A stretch of DNA of 64,000 nt from the NCBI GenBank assembly GCA_036873135.1, contig JAPTYO010000005.1, forward strand, positions 13,618,166 through 13,682,165, in the 5' to 3' direction. Below are positions 42,001-52,387 of the stretch, piece by piece. Below the pieces are notes generated by a model. It made no database searches and was not told the origin of the DNA. It saw only the letters and a list, made by a program, of their open reading frames with translations. Both the position numbers and the translations under genes were made by a program. The stretch's first letter is position 1. Every line of letters begins with the position of its first letter. The DNA is from Clarkia xantiana subsp. parviflora (lineage: Eukaryota; Streptophyta; Magnoliopsida; Myrtales; Onagraceae).

Positions 42001-42955
42001 CTGTTAGACCAAAGATACGCTCTTGGTGGGCGTCAAATCTGATCACGAGACAGGCTCTCGGAGGGCACTTAACGTTTCACAGGATAGGCTCCCGGAGGGC
42101 ACAGGTTAGACCAGAGGTATACTCCTGGTTGGTGTCGAAAACTGTTCACGAGACAGGCTCTCGGAGGGCACTTAACGTTTCGCAGGATAGGCTCCCGGAG
42201 GGCACAGGTTAAACCAAAGATACGCTCCTGGTTGGCGTCGAAACTATTCACGAGACAGGCTCTCGGAGGGCACTTAACGTTTCACAGGATAGGCTCCCGG
42301 AGGGCTTAGGTTAGACCAAAGATACGCTCCTGGTTGGCGTCGAAACTATTCACGAGACAGGCTCTCGGAGGGCACTTAACGTTTCACAGGATAGGCTCCC
42401 GGAGGGCTCAGGTTAGACCAAAGATACGCTCCTAGTGGGCGTCGAAGCTGGTAGTTTGAAATCTACCTCAAGATACGCTCTTGGGGGCGTCGAATCTGGT
42501 AGTGTTTTTTCTACATCAAGATACGCTCTTGGTGGCGTCGAATCTGGTAGGTTGCAAATCTACCTCAAGATACGCTCCTGGGGGCGTCGAAATTCGTAGT
42601 TTTTGGAAACCACTCTCAAGATACGCTCTTGGTGCGTCGAAGGTCGTAGTGTAATAACTACTCTCAAGATACGCTCATGGGGGCGTCGAAGGTCGTAGTA
42701 TGAACACTACTCTCAAGATACGCTCCTGGGGGCGTCGAAATTCGTAGTTTTTGGAAACCACTCTCAAGATACGCTCTTGGGGGCGTCGAGGGTCGTAGTA
42801 TGAATACTACTCTCAAGATACGCTCTTGAGGGCGTCGAGTGTCGTAGTATGAAACTACTCTCAAGATACGCTCTTGGGGGCGTCGAGTGTCGTAGTATAA
42901 GAACTACTCTCAAGATACGCTCTTGGGGGCGTCGAACCTGTTGTTGACTTGATGT
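42001..42955 (+). repeat. Tandem repeats of W, two nested families
   Basis: The left half (to about 42440) is four units of about 103 bp with GAGACAGGCTCTCGGAGGGC and CAGGATAGGCTCCCGGAGGG. The right half is about ten units near 50 bp built on CTCAAGATACGCTCTTGGGG and CGTCGA. AAGATACGCTC is shared by both halves and by element V. Again the block separates convergent genes. Confidence 0.92.
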
Positions 42956-43204
42956 CATATCTGTGTAAGGATAACTTCATGATTATATCACCACATTCAT
43001 TGGAAAATACCTTTGAAGGAAATCCTACTCCCTTAAGAGCATTCATGATCTTTGTACAGATGGGGTGCCTTGGGTGGGTCAAGACACCCTTTGGCGGAAA
43101 TCAAAGATAGTTGTAGAGTTGGAGTAACTTCGTGAGTTCTCCTTCTCAAAAGTTGTTTTTGAAAAACTTAGAAAGCTTGAACATGCTAAGTACTAAATAC
43201 GAAA
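42956..43204. other. Spacer between W repeats and gag-derived frame
   Basis: No repeat unit and no coding frame was recognised. In a complete relative, RT, RNase H and integrase would lie on the 5' side of this point. Confidence 0.5.
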
Positions 43205-45721
43205 CTAAGGATATGGGGTGGTCAATTTGTCTGTTGCCACGTACTCCTTCAGGCCTCCATTGTGAATCATTTCCTCCACTTCTATCTTCAGCACCATGCA
43301 GTTTTTGGTTTGATGCCCCCAGGTCCCATGGTATTCACACCATCCCTGTGCATCTCTTCCTAGGAAGGCCTTGCCCTCCTCCCTGCATGTGGGTAGCTCC
43401 TTCTTGAGGTCCTTGTGAAAGATTTCTTCTATGCTCACTGTAAGGGGTGTGAATGTGAAGTTTACACCTCCTCCCAGTGTGTCAGTCTCTTTTTCTTTCT
43501 CCGGGACGTCATCCAGTTGCTCCATCTCCTTTGCAGATGCTTTATCTAGCTTTTCCTTGAGCTCTCTCATCGTGGTCGTCATGACCATCTCATAGAGCCC
43601 TCCATAGGCCTCAAATGAGTTTGGGTGCATGTTCCGAATGAATGCTTTGACAGCCTCACCTCTTGTGATGCCCATATTGGCACCATAACTGGAGAATCTC
43701 TGGAAATAGCTTGATATTGGCTCCTGCGGCATTTGCTTGATATCATCGATGTAACAGAAGCCTCTTAAGATGGAGTCCCTTGTTCTTTTCCCCTCTATGG
43801 TGTATGGGTGCCAAGGTATGGTTGTCACCTTCACAGCCTTGCTCCTGTGTCTTCTTATAGGCACTGTTTGAAAAAACTGTCTGCTCAAGCGGAGTACCAC
43901 TCCATTCTTCATCTTTCCATGCCCTTGTCTTCTTCTCCTCTTCTTTCTATCTTGATTGGACCCTACCATGACCACTGCCACTGTGTCTGTCCCATGTGAT
44001 CCACGTCTCATGGAGTTGACGTAGCACTGCCTTGCAGTGCGTTGATCACCCAGGACTTCTCCGACTCCATTCTCAGTGATGTACTTCAGCTTCTGGTGTA
44101 CAGTGGATGGCACGATTTCACATGGGTTTATGGTTGTCCTTCCTAGGATCCCATTGTAGGCTCCCAGGCTTTCAACCACTAGGATATTAACATTCACTTT
44201 CAGCTGTGTCCATCCTTGGCCCATGATCACCGGCAGGGTTATCATTCCCAGTGGGTAGCTTGTTGCCCCTGAGAAGCCAACTAGAGGGAAGTTGACTGGT
44301 TTGATGTCTGCCTTGGTTTTCCCTATTTCTTCTAGGACTCTCAGGCTTAGGAGGTCAGCCGAGCTGCCCCCATCCACTAATATTCGCTTTACATCAAAAT
44401 TATCAATGTCTATTGTGATGACTAACGCATCGTCATGTGGGAAGACAATGTGGCTCTTGTCCTTCTCAGAGAATTCAATCTTCATCTCCTCTCCTTCTCG
44501 TGGCCTTTTCCTCCACCTCGGCATTGAACTCAGTTTTGATGCATAAACCTCCCTTGCATTAGCAGTTGGGCCACCTGACGCTACTCCCCCGTGTATCATG
44601 TTTATGGTCCCTCTCTTGTTGGGTGGAGGATTGTAGTCTGCTTTGCCTTTGCCTTTGTCTCTGTTTGATGGCCCTAGCTGCATGCTGTTGCCCCCATGAT
44701 CCACGAACTGCTTTAGGTCTCCCCTTTGGATGGCATTGTTGATGCTTAGCTTTAGGATGAAGCATTCGTTCGTGTCGTGCCCGTAAGCTTCATGGTTGTC
44801 GCACCATCTATCCTTGTGATTCCCCACCATTGGGGCTCTCCACCTTGCAGGGGGTGACCAGAGCTTCTGATTCCGCATCTCTTTGAGGACAGTAGCTGGA
44901 GTGGCGTTCAATGGAACGAACTTGATGACATTTATTTCCCTGGGCTTCAGTGGTTCGCCCATTTGGTTTCTTTGCTGGGGCGGACGCCATTCCTGCTGCC
45001 TTGTGTGCTGAGGTGCCTGTGGTGGCTTTCCTTTGTTCGGCTTTGCATTGTCTTCCTTGGCTGCTTGAATCTTGGCTTTCTTACTTGCCCTGTGCCTCTC
45101 CAGGTCTATATGAGTTTTGACTCTTCCTGCAAGCTCCTCTAAGGTGCTTGCTGGCTTCTTGGCCATCTTTTCTGCCAGTGTGGACCCGAAGCGGCCTAGG
45201 TTTCTGATGAAGGCTCGTATTATCTCACCCTCAGTGATGTCGCCCTGGATGTCTGCGATATTTTGATTGAACCTAGTGTAGTAACTGGCCAATGATTCAT
45301 CGTACTCTTGTTTCACATCATCGATGGAGCCTGTTCCTTTGAGGAGTTTTCTCTCCCCTAGATATCTCTGCAGAAACTTCGCCTTTAGCTGCTCCCATGA
45401 GTGGATGCTTTCAGAGGGTAGGCTGAAGAACCAGTGTGAGGCCACCCCTGATAGGGTGTTTGGGAACAGGAGTGCCTTGTATCTTTCATCAGTGGTCCTC
45501 CCAAATAGGGAGGCCTCATGCTGTATGATGTGCTCTAGGGGGTCTCCCTTCCCATTGTACTTTGCAATTTGCACTGTGTGCAGGGAGTCTGGCACCCTGT
45601 TCATCTCCAGTTCCCTTGTGAAAGGGTGGTTCGTTTTGTCACTTAGACAATGCAAGCTGGTTTTCTTTGACTCATTCATCTTCCGGGTTATCATTGCCTC
45701 TATTTCTTCCGGAGTGATCAA
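43205..45721 (-). CDS. W gag-protease-gag' fusion frame (about 838 aa)
   Basis: This long frame carries a capsid domain (about 52-210: KYNGKGDPLEHI, WFFSLPSESIHSWEQLK, YLGERKLL). A CX2HX4HX4C knuckle is at 307-320. An aspartic protease follows (ILVDGGSSADLL near 447, GFSGATSYPLGMITLPV, GRTTINP). After about residue 590, where RT should begin, there is a basic linker and then a second gag-like part (650-730: YIDDIKQMPQEPISSYFQRF, AVKAFIRNMHPNSFEAYGG). A second CX2HX4HX4C knuckle (CEYHGTWGHQTKNC, 795-808) precedes the stop. No RT, RNase H or integrase motif follows. Upstream the frame is separated from the gag N-terminus by a one-base frame difference, so translation from the W start would need a frameshift; 45721 is only the first TTG in the frame. 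Confidence 0.85.
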   Translation of the reverse strand: MITPEEIEAMITRKMNESKKTSLHCLSDKTNHPFTRELEMNRVPDSLHTVQIAKYNGKGDPLEHIIQHEASLFGRTTDERYKALLFPNTLSGVASHWFFSLPSESIHSWEQLKAKFLQRYLGERKLLKGTGSIDDVKQEYDESLASYYTRFNQNIADIQGDITEGEIIRAFIRNLGRFGSTLAEKMAKKPASTLEELAGRVKTHIDLERHRASKKAKIQAAKEDNAKPNKGKPPQAPQHTRQQEWRPPQQRNQMGEPLKPREINVIKFVPLNATPATVLKEMRNQKLWSPPARWRAPMVGNHKDRWCDNHEAYGHDTNECFILKLSINNAIQRGDLKQFVDHGGNSMQLGPSNRDKGKGKADYNPPPNKRGTINMIHGGVASGGPTANAREVYASKLSSMPRWRKRPREGEEMKIEFSEKDKSHIVFPHDDALVITIDIDNFDVKRILVDGGSSADLLSLRVLEEIGKTKADIKPVNFPLVGFSGATSYPLGMITLPVIMGQGWTQLKVNVNILVVESLGAYNGILGRTTINPCEIVPSTVHQKLKYITENGVGEVLGDQRTARQCYVNSMRRGSHGTDTVAVVMVGSNQDRKKRRRRQGHGKMKNGVVLRLSRQFFQTVPIRRHRSKAVKVTTIPWHPYTIEGKRTRDSILRGFCYIDDIKQMPQEPISSYFQRFSSYGANMGITRGEAVKAFIRNMHPNSFEAYGGLYEMVMTTTMRELKEKLDKASAKEMEQLDDVPEKEKETDTLGGGVNFTFTPLTVSIEEIFHKDLKKELPTCREEGKAFLGRDAQGWCEYHGTWGHQTKNCMVLKIEVEEMIHNGGLKEYVATDKLTTPYP

Positions 45722-46440
45722 TATCGGTGTTGGAGTTTAATTCCTCTGATAGCCTCCGTAGTTGTAGATAGGGCTTGCAGGGATCCCTTGTCCGTATTGA
45801 TACGGACTGTAGGTGTATCCTTGGTGTCTCTGCTGGGGTGCTTCATAGAATTCTTGCCTCCTCGGAGGTCTGTCCTCCCCAGTGGGGTGTAAGCCCTTGC
45901 GTTCTGCTGTTGCCTAGGAGGCACGAATTGTTGCCTTCCCTCTGGGGGTGGCTCCTGGTAATTTCTTCTTTGCTCCTCTCGCTGCTCTGCCCGAGGGTGC
46001 GAGTGGTACCCTTCCGTTGGGATCTGCTCCTCTTCATTAGCTTCAGTGTGTGTCCCCTGGGTGTATGCCGGCCTTGCGTATGCTGTATGGGCGCGGTTGC
46101 AATTCCTTTGGGCCGGCATCCCATACGGGTACCCTTGGGGTTGCGCCTCATAATAATACCCCTCAGGGGGTGCCGTGTGCTGGGACGGCATTCCCTGTTG
46201 TTCTCTTTCTCTCTGTGGCCTTCTTGCCAGAGGAGTGGAGGCTGTGGAGGACTCAGCCCCAGCTGGGCGTGAGGGTCCTCCCTCCTGGTTGTTCTGTTGA
46301 GGAGGCTGTGGCATTTCTTGTGGTTCTGGTTGCATTGGCTGCTTCCCAGGGTTAGGCTGCCTTCCTGGGGGTATAGGCTCTCTCCTTCGTCTGTTGCCCC
46401 TAGGTGGGCGGTGGTGCCTAGACACCCTGCTGTTCGTCAT
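45718..46440 (-). CDS. W gag N-terminal part (240 aa)
   Basis: It starts with ATG 32 bases after the PBS, the same tight spacing as in X and Y, and encodes a low-complexity Pro/Gln/Arg-rich N-terminus (MTNSRVSRHHRPPRGNRRRR). This resembles the disordered N-terminal 160 residues of the X/Y polyprotein in composition and place. It ends at TGA exactly where the capsid frame takes over in another phase. A single-base indel is the simplest explanation. Programmed frameshifting cannot be excluded, but no clear slippery site was seen. Confidence 0.75.
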   Translation of the reverse strand: MTNSRVSRHHRPPRGNRRRREPIPPGRQPNPGKQPMQPEPQEMPQPPQQNNQEGGPSRPAGAESSTASTPLARRPQREREQQGMPSQHTAPPEGYYYEAQPQGYPYGMPAQRNCNRAHTAYARPAYTQGTHTEANEEEQIPTEGYHSHPRAEQREEQRRNYQEPPPEGRQQFVPPRQQQNARAYTPLGRTDLRGGKNSMKHPSRDTKDTPTVRINTDKGSLQALSTTTEAIRGIKLQHRY

Positions 46441-46471
46441 TGCTCGTGTTATAGCCAGGCTTTCTGTCCGA

Positions 46472-46489
46472 AGCCTACAGACGGCGCCA
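46472..46489 (-). other. Primer binding site of W
   Basis: On the minus strand this is TGGCGCCGTCTGTAGGCT, two bases from the 5' LTR. It agrees with the X/Y/U PBS over the first 13 bases. Confidence 0.88.
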
Positions 46490-46491
46490 AG

Positions 46492-47365
46492 TGTTAGGTT
46501 CCGAGATTGGGGTCAACGGGTGGTCGGCTCAAATCTCGTTCCTCACTGGAGATGTGGATGATCCGGTACTCTCGGGTTGCACTGTCTTAGCTTGCTTCCT
46601 TCCTTCCGTAGCTTCTCTTCTCATTGCGCCCTGCAAAAGGGGCAGTACCAGGCACAGAGGGGGGGGGGGGGTGGTGCCTGATGAACCCTCTCCGATGCCT
46701 AAGTCAGTATCGTTTTTAGAGAGATAAAGCTAGAGAGATGTCAGAGCAAAATAATCCAAATTGCCAAGATGATCAAATGAATTGTGAAGGCGGGGTATTT
46801 ATAGGCAACGGTGTCATTAAGGTGGCTTAATGATATCGTTAACCTTTAAACACAGTTAATTAACCTTTAAACGCATAATTAGGACCTTAGGATACGGAGA
46901 AGGTAGGCGGAGTAAGCCGAGTGTGGGAGTCCAAAAGTGGTGCCGGGGCCCTTGGGGGGAAGGGAAATCCGACCCCCAAGGGTAGGGGTTGGGTGAGGGC
47001 ACCCAACCCCTCCTAGGGAGGATGGGGTTGGCCAACCCCATCCCTCCTAGGAGAGATCGGGTTGGCCGACCCGATCTCTCCTTGGCCGACCCGATCTCTC
47101 CTAGGAGAGATCGGGTTGGTCCACCCGATCTCCCCTAGGGGAGATCGGGTTGGCTGACCCGATCTCCCCTAGGGGAGGTCGGGTGTGGCCACCCAACCTC
47201 ACCTAGGTGAGTTTGCCTCGGCCGGACGAGCGCTTCGGCCTCGTCCGTGCCGTTGATGTTCTCTCGAAGTGTTCGGGTTGAAGTTTCAATTTACAATCAA
47301 TAATGGGATGATAAAAATACAACGGTTCGGAAGTCAACGGGTTCAAATTGGGCGTATATCCATCA
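46492..47365 (-). repeat. 5' LTR of W (874 bp)
   Basis: It matches the left LTR except for a few substitutions, a longer G-run (12-13) and about 55 extra bases in the palindromic repeat (GGCCGACCCGATCTCTCCT units near 47064-47110). It is followed by the TSD GAAAC. Confidence 0.93.
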
Positions 47366-47370
47366 GAAAC

Positions 47371-50300
47371 TAGGATGCTCATCACCGAACGGTCCCTACG
47401 AGACCAAAATTGTTCGAAGAGAACATAAATGCCAGAGATGAAGTCTTGATTTTCATCTTATATATATGCATATAAATATTATTTATTATATAGTTGTTAG
47501 CTATGGCAGTAGGTACTGTCCTTCTCCGTGGACATGCTAATCTAAGATTCTCTAAGGTTTAAATGAGCATAACTATTCACTGGTTGGGAGGTGCATCTGC
47601 TCTTGGAGATTGACGTCAATCCGTCGACTATAATGGCCGTCAGACTCTTCTATTCTATGATAGACAACGGAGCTACTGCCTAATCTTCGTCTTTATATGG
47701 CTGCCATAGCATGCTGGGATTGCGTTATGTAACCGAGTGGAGAAGATGACATTTCGGATCGGATAAACATAAATTGTGGTAATAGATTTGGAATTTATTT
47801 AAGAAATTTAATTCATTAGAATATTTCATATTTATTGAAAATAAATGCTAATGTAACCCGTTGCTTGAGTGGTTCTTTTATCTAGATTTGGCAACTGTGG
47901 CAACGAAGAGGTCATAGGATCAAATCTTCACTCTTTAACTTTTGCAAGGAAATGTCGGTTATTTATTTAGTTAAATTTCTTATATAACAGATTGACCAAG
48001 TAGGGCCTTCGTCCAAGCTTTCTTTCAAGTTTCAATACTCTGGACTCCTTGAAACAGCTAACCGGCCACCCAAAACTCATAAAACCGGCCAACATTAGCC
48101 AAATCAGGTCAACATCGGTCAAACTGGTCAGACCGGTCAACATCTTTCAAACCGGCCAACGACAGTCAGTCCGATCAATATTGTTCAAACCGGTCAACGA
48201 CAATCAAACCGGCCAACTATATCAAAGCCGGTCAACAACGGTTAAATGGGTTGAACCGGCTAAGGGCATCGTGATCAGGCCTTACTCATGTCACTCATCG
48301 AGTTCATCGCGAATCATGGAGTCAAATTCATCAAACTCAGGGAAGTCTCTATTATACTCACATTTAATTGTGATATTTTAACATATGCATCCATGTTTGA
48401 TATCCCCGATATATGGTGATTTATTTTTATTCCTCTTAGTAAACAAATACAATTGAACCAACAGTTCAAGGCACTGGCTTTGTTAAAGCCCGAAGCCTAC
48501 AACCATTTTCGTTCTTCCAAGCTACCAAATGTCAACTACATTAAGGCAATGAGTCTTAACACCAAAGCTCACATTCGAAAAGCTTACTAGCTAAGCTAGC
48601 AAGATAAGTCTCTTATTCATTTATATGAGTTAGTTATTGCTTTGATGTCATGGCTACAATAAGAAGCTATTTACACTTTTGAGTAAAACATGCATTCGCG
48701 CATTTACTACTATCTTAACATGCATGTGCTAATTCATATATATATGAGCATAAATATGCATAGTTAACTAGGATAACCTATCGGTTAAAACCTATGCATT
48801 ATCGTGATGACCAACTCGCGTTACTAGCAACTTATAAGTGGGGGGCATAAATTTCTAATACATCATACGCTGATTAATAATTAGAGTTGAATCAGGATTT
48901 TCCCAAGTGCCGCATGCATGTTTCATCAACGGTTGCATAAAACGTTACTTGTTAATTCATATGAAAATAGTCATGAGAGATCCATGACACTTTATCAGTG
49001 ACCGATCGCCACGTCATAATGCTACATGTATAGCTATTTCATACACTAGTATTGTAACATGGGTATCTATATATGCATACATGTACGAGTGATTACATCA
49101 TCATTTGATATAATATGTTACATCCACATCATGTGTTGTCTTAAGGCATGTTATATAAACTAAGAAGAGGAGACACCTCTCCTTGGCTTGGGGCATGATA
49201 TATATACAACTTATTACCTTTTGACATCAGAGGAAACGTATGGAGATGGAAGGGAAACGACTTCTAATCTATCTACGATCGCACAATACCGCATCATGTC
49301 GGTCAAAACTGACCAAACCAATCAACATCAATCTAACCGGTCAAACCAGAGAATCGGTTAAACACCGATCAAACTGGTCAACATCAATTAAACCGTTCGA
49401 CAGAAGTCAAACCGGTCAACAATAGTCAACCGCAGTCAAAAGAAGTCAACAGGTGTCGCGAAACGCCGAAATCTGATAAGAAAACAAAGGAGCAAGACTC
49501 CGAAGTGTATCTCCAAGTATACAACGACCAGATCAAAGGGACACGAGCATCTAACACACGCACGCTCCTACGTCTCTCAATACTCAAACATATCCACAAC
49601 GTGGGGAAACAAAACCCACAACGATGGAAGGATATATATGCCCGCAACGCATGCATGGGGGCAATCTGGACAACCGCTACATAGCAGGAAAGTCATCCCA
49701 AACTTTTACATTATGCATCTTTTTTAAGAGAAACTATATTATGCCTATTGCTTTTATTTTTAGAGCATTTAGTCTTGCCCGAAAAGTTATTTCCGCCCAA
49801 GCCTAGGGGGCAGGGGAGTACTAGGCAGCACTATAGCTACTTCACTACTTTACTGCACAAATACTAACGCCTTAGCGGCTACATATACACCCTAGTTTCC
49901 AAACACTTAGACTCACTGGGAATCTCCAAATTCCGAGTCAAAACTGCGGTGGTTAAAACCAAACTTATTTACTAGAACGTGGTGGCTAACACCCGACATA
50001 AACTAGAGTAGACATGTCGCTACACCCCTCTTATAACTCAAACTCGGATCTATATCCGGTTATAACTCTAGCTCAGATCTATATCTGATTACAATGATAA
50101 GCGTAAAGGTTCCCCCTCATTTACAACTCAAACGAGCACATCGTTCAGGGTCTAACGACCACAACTAACGTGTTACGCTCTAGCACCAACGGTGCATCTT
50201 TATACCGAACTGGGATTCACTTTCTGGCAAACAGGCCATTCACAAGGGCAAATGTCCCATATTATAGCTTACTGGCGTAATCCTTCGATCAAGTGCGTAG

Positions 50301-50660
50301 TTTACTTACAACATGCGACCATGATCCTTAGATCTGTCGCACAAACATATAAAATGACAGAAGACCTACCAGGAGTGACAACAAGAAGACCTCAACCATT
50401 TATAGGGAATCATTACCCCTTATAAAAATTACAAGTAGCTTCTGGGCACCACCAATGTGTTATTCCCAAAGCTCAAACTCTATCAAGTGCGCGGGTATAT
50501 CACTCCCGCTACTGTAACTACAACAACTCTCAGGCGTGCAGGTATATCGCTCCTGCCACCTTGATTATTCCTATTACGACATCAGGTGTGAAGGTATATT
50601 ACTCCTACAACGGTGATCATTCAATCAGGCGCGAAGCCATATTATATTTGCTACCACGAA
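47371..50660 (+). other. U internal region right of W, noncoding
   Basis: AT-rich sequence without retroviral motifs. It contains two patches of loosely repeated AAACCGGTCAACATCAATC (about 21-bp period, 48050-48260 and 49290-49445). From 50440 there are loose repeats with AGGTATAT-ACTCCTGC. Short frames are scattered and unrelated to known families. Confidence 0.7.
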
Positions 50661-50663
50661 CTT

Positions 50664-50935
50664 CAAAGTGGCTATCATGTCCACATGTCTTCAAGTGGCT
50701 ATCATGTCCACGAACATCAAGGTGGCTATCATGTCCACGAACTTCAAGGGGGCTATCATGTCCACATGTATTCAAGTGGCTATCATGTCCGCAAACATCA
50801 AGGTGGCTATCATGTCCGCGAACATCAAGGTGGCTATCATGTCCACGAACATCAAGGTGGAAATCATGTCCATATCTATTCAAGTGGCTATCATGTCCAC
50901 GGATTTCAAGATGGCTACCACCTGAAGAGGGTGGT
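50664..50935 (+). repeat. 27-bp minisatellite of U (about 10 units)
   Basis: GGCTATCATGTCCACGAACA recurs every 27 bases from 50671 to 50914. Because 27 is a multiple of three and the unit lacks stops, several frames stay open on both strands. They are not taken as genes. Confidence 0.93.
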
Positions 50936-50948
50936 GACAACATTTTAT

Positions 50949-51545
50949 ATGTAAAGGGTAGACAAACCACCCTTCATTCAAAGATGTAGGCGATCATCCC
51001 ACAATTACTCCACGGGAGTATTATGTAAAGGGTAGACAAACCACCCTTCATTCAAAGATGTTCGACCCGATAAAGGCGATCATCCCACAATTACTCCACG
51101 GGAGTATTATGTAAAGGGTAGACAAACCACCCTTCATACAAAGATGTTCGACCCGATAAAGGCGATCATCCCACAATTACTCCACGGGAGTATTATGTAA
51201 AGGGCAGACAAACCACCCTTCATACAAAGATGTTCGACCCGATAAAGGCGATCATCCCACAATTACTCCACGGGAGTCTTACGTAAAGGGTAGACAAACC
51301 ACCCTTCATACAAAGATGTTCGACCCGATAAAGGCGATCATCCCACAATTACTCCACGGGAGTATTATGTAAAGGGTAGACAAACCACCCTTCATTCAAA
51401 GGTGCTCGACCTGATAAAGGCAATCATCCCACCACTACTCCTCGGGAGTCTTACGAAAAAGGGAAGGTAGATAAACCACCCTTCATATGAATGTGTTCGA
51501 CCGAATGAATAAATCATTCCGTAACTATAACCCGATGGTCTTACG
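50949..51545 (+). repeat. 86-bp tandem repeats of U (about 6 units)
   Basis: Units start GTAAAGGGTAGACAAACCAC at 50949 (shortened), 51025, 51111, 51197, 51283 and 51369 with exact 86-bp spacing, then decay. The block lies before the polypurine tract, like the repeat blocks of the coding elements. Confidence 0.95.
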
Positions 51546-51749
51546 ATGGAACAAATAGTAAAACCTTAAGTTGACGAAAGGGTAAGGATGAGCTCTAACG
51601 ACAACGAAAGGACGAATTGATGAACAAGTTGGCATAAGAGTAAGCTGACGAATCATGAAGGTGACGGAAGAGTAAATCGACATATTCGTAAGCAAGGTAG
51701 TAGGATAAAGCCTAATGCAGGTAAAACCTACATCAGCCTCGGGGGCAAA
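51546..51749 (+). other. U 3' noncoding region ending in PPT
   Basis: Purine-rich noncoding DNA ends in CATCAGCCTCGGGGGCAAA before the LTR. The last 40 bases resemble the same part of element L (CATCAGCCTCAGGGCATA). Confidence 0.8.
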
Positions 51750-52156
51750 TGATGGATATTGATATAAACATATTTATTTGATATCATAATAGGTATTAAC
51801 TATAAATAGTCTGATGCCATAACGGTCAATCAGCTATTAATATTCAACTACCATAACAGTAATTGCCTAAATATTCTGTTACCATAACGATCATCGTCAA
51901 TAAATGGCTACATACCATAATAGTTATTATGTTATTTTATATAAAGAATTCTATGATTAACATTTGAGAGATATGAAAAATTATATACAAAATAGTGATC
52001 CCTCTTTATATGAACGGTTACTAATTTGATCGTCGGAGAGGAATCGCCGGGGTTCGCCCTGGCATTGTCCCCTTCTGCAGGTGCGTGCCCGGAATTCGAA
52101 GACTAAGGAGCTCGGAGATACCGTGGAAACCATCCCGGTAATTCCAGGATCCAACA
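51750..52156 (+). repeat. 3' LTR of U (407 bp)
   Basis: Partner of 35776-36182, preceded by the polypurine tract and followed by TTGAC. Confidence 0.93.
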
Positions 52157-52161
52157 TTGAC

Positions 52162-52387
52162 TTTAACAGGTTTGAACACGATCGAGAGCTCGACAAATTA
52201 TATTAAGGGTTAACAGGTCTTTTGGTCCATGATGTTTGACAACTTTTGGGTTTTGGTCAATGATGTTTTTTTTTACCTAGTTTTGGTACCATATGTTTGC
52301 AGATTTTTTCTAGTTTTGGTCTAACCGTTACATTCCGTCCATTTTTTGACATGTTCAAGTCAAAAATATGATTTTGATACAGTAGAT
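52162..52387. other. Possible fragment of an unclassified TIR element
   Basis: Direct repeats of the type TTTTGGTC(C/A)ATGATGTTTG and AGTTTTGGT resemble the repeated terminal sequences of some plant Mutator-like or unclassified elements. No partner terminus was found, and the right side is cut by the LTR of L. Confidence 0.25.

Larger units (their letters stand above)
36885..47365 (-). mobile_element. Element W: RT- and integrase-less Ty3/gypsy Tat-type element
   Basis: It is flanked by GAAAC (36880-36884 and 47366-47370) inside U. The PBS lies next to the right LTR and the polypurine tract next to the left LTR, so the element is minus-strand. It encodes gag and protease followed by a second gag-like piece, but no reverse transcriptase, RNase H or integrase. 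The tandem repeats and the antisense gene are intact in layout. It is therefore non-autonomous. The LTRs differ by a 57-bp length change and few substitutions, so it is younger than U, as nesting requires. Confidence 0.93.
35776..52156 (+). mobile_element. Element U: non-autonomous LTR element (LARD-like) containing element W
   Basis: 407-bp LTRs are flanked by TTGAC (35771-35775 and 52157-52161). A perfect Tat-type PBS follows the left LTR and a polypurine tract (CCTCGGGGGCAAA) precedes the right one, so the element is plus-strand. After removing W and one GAAAC, the internal region is about 5.1 kb and shows no gag, protease, RT or integrase motif in any frame. Its ends match those of the coding gypsy elements nearby, suggesting that their proteins mobilise it. 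Confidence 0.9.

Noticed and set aside
50561..50989. Repeat protein of nine-residue units (WLSCPRTSR type)
   Set aside because: The underlying 27-bp minisatellite lacks stops in several frames on both strands; no start context or conserved frame.
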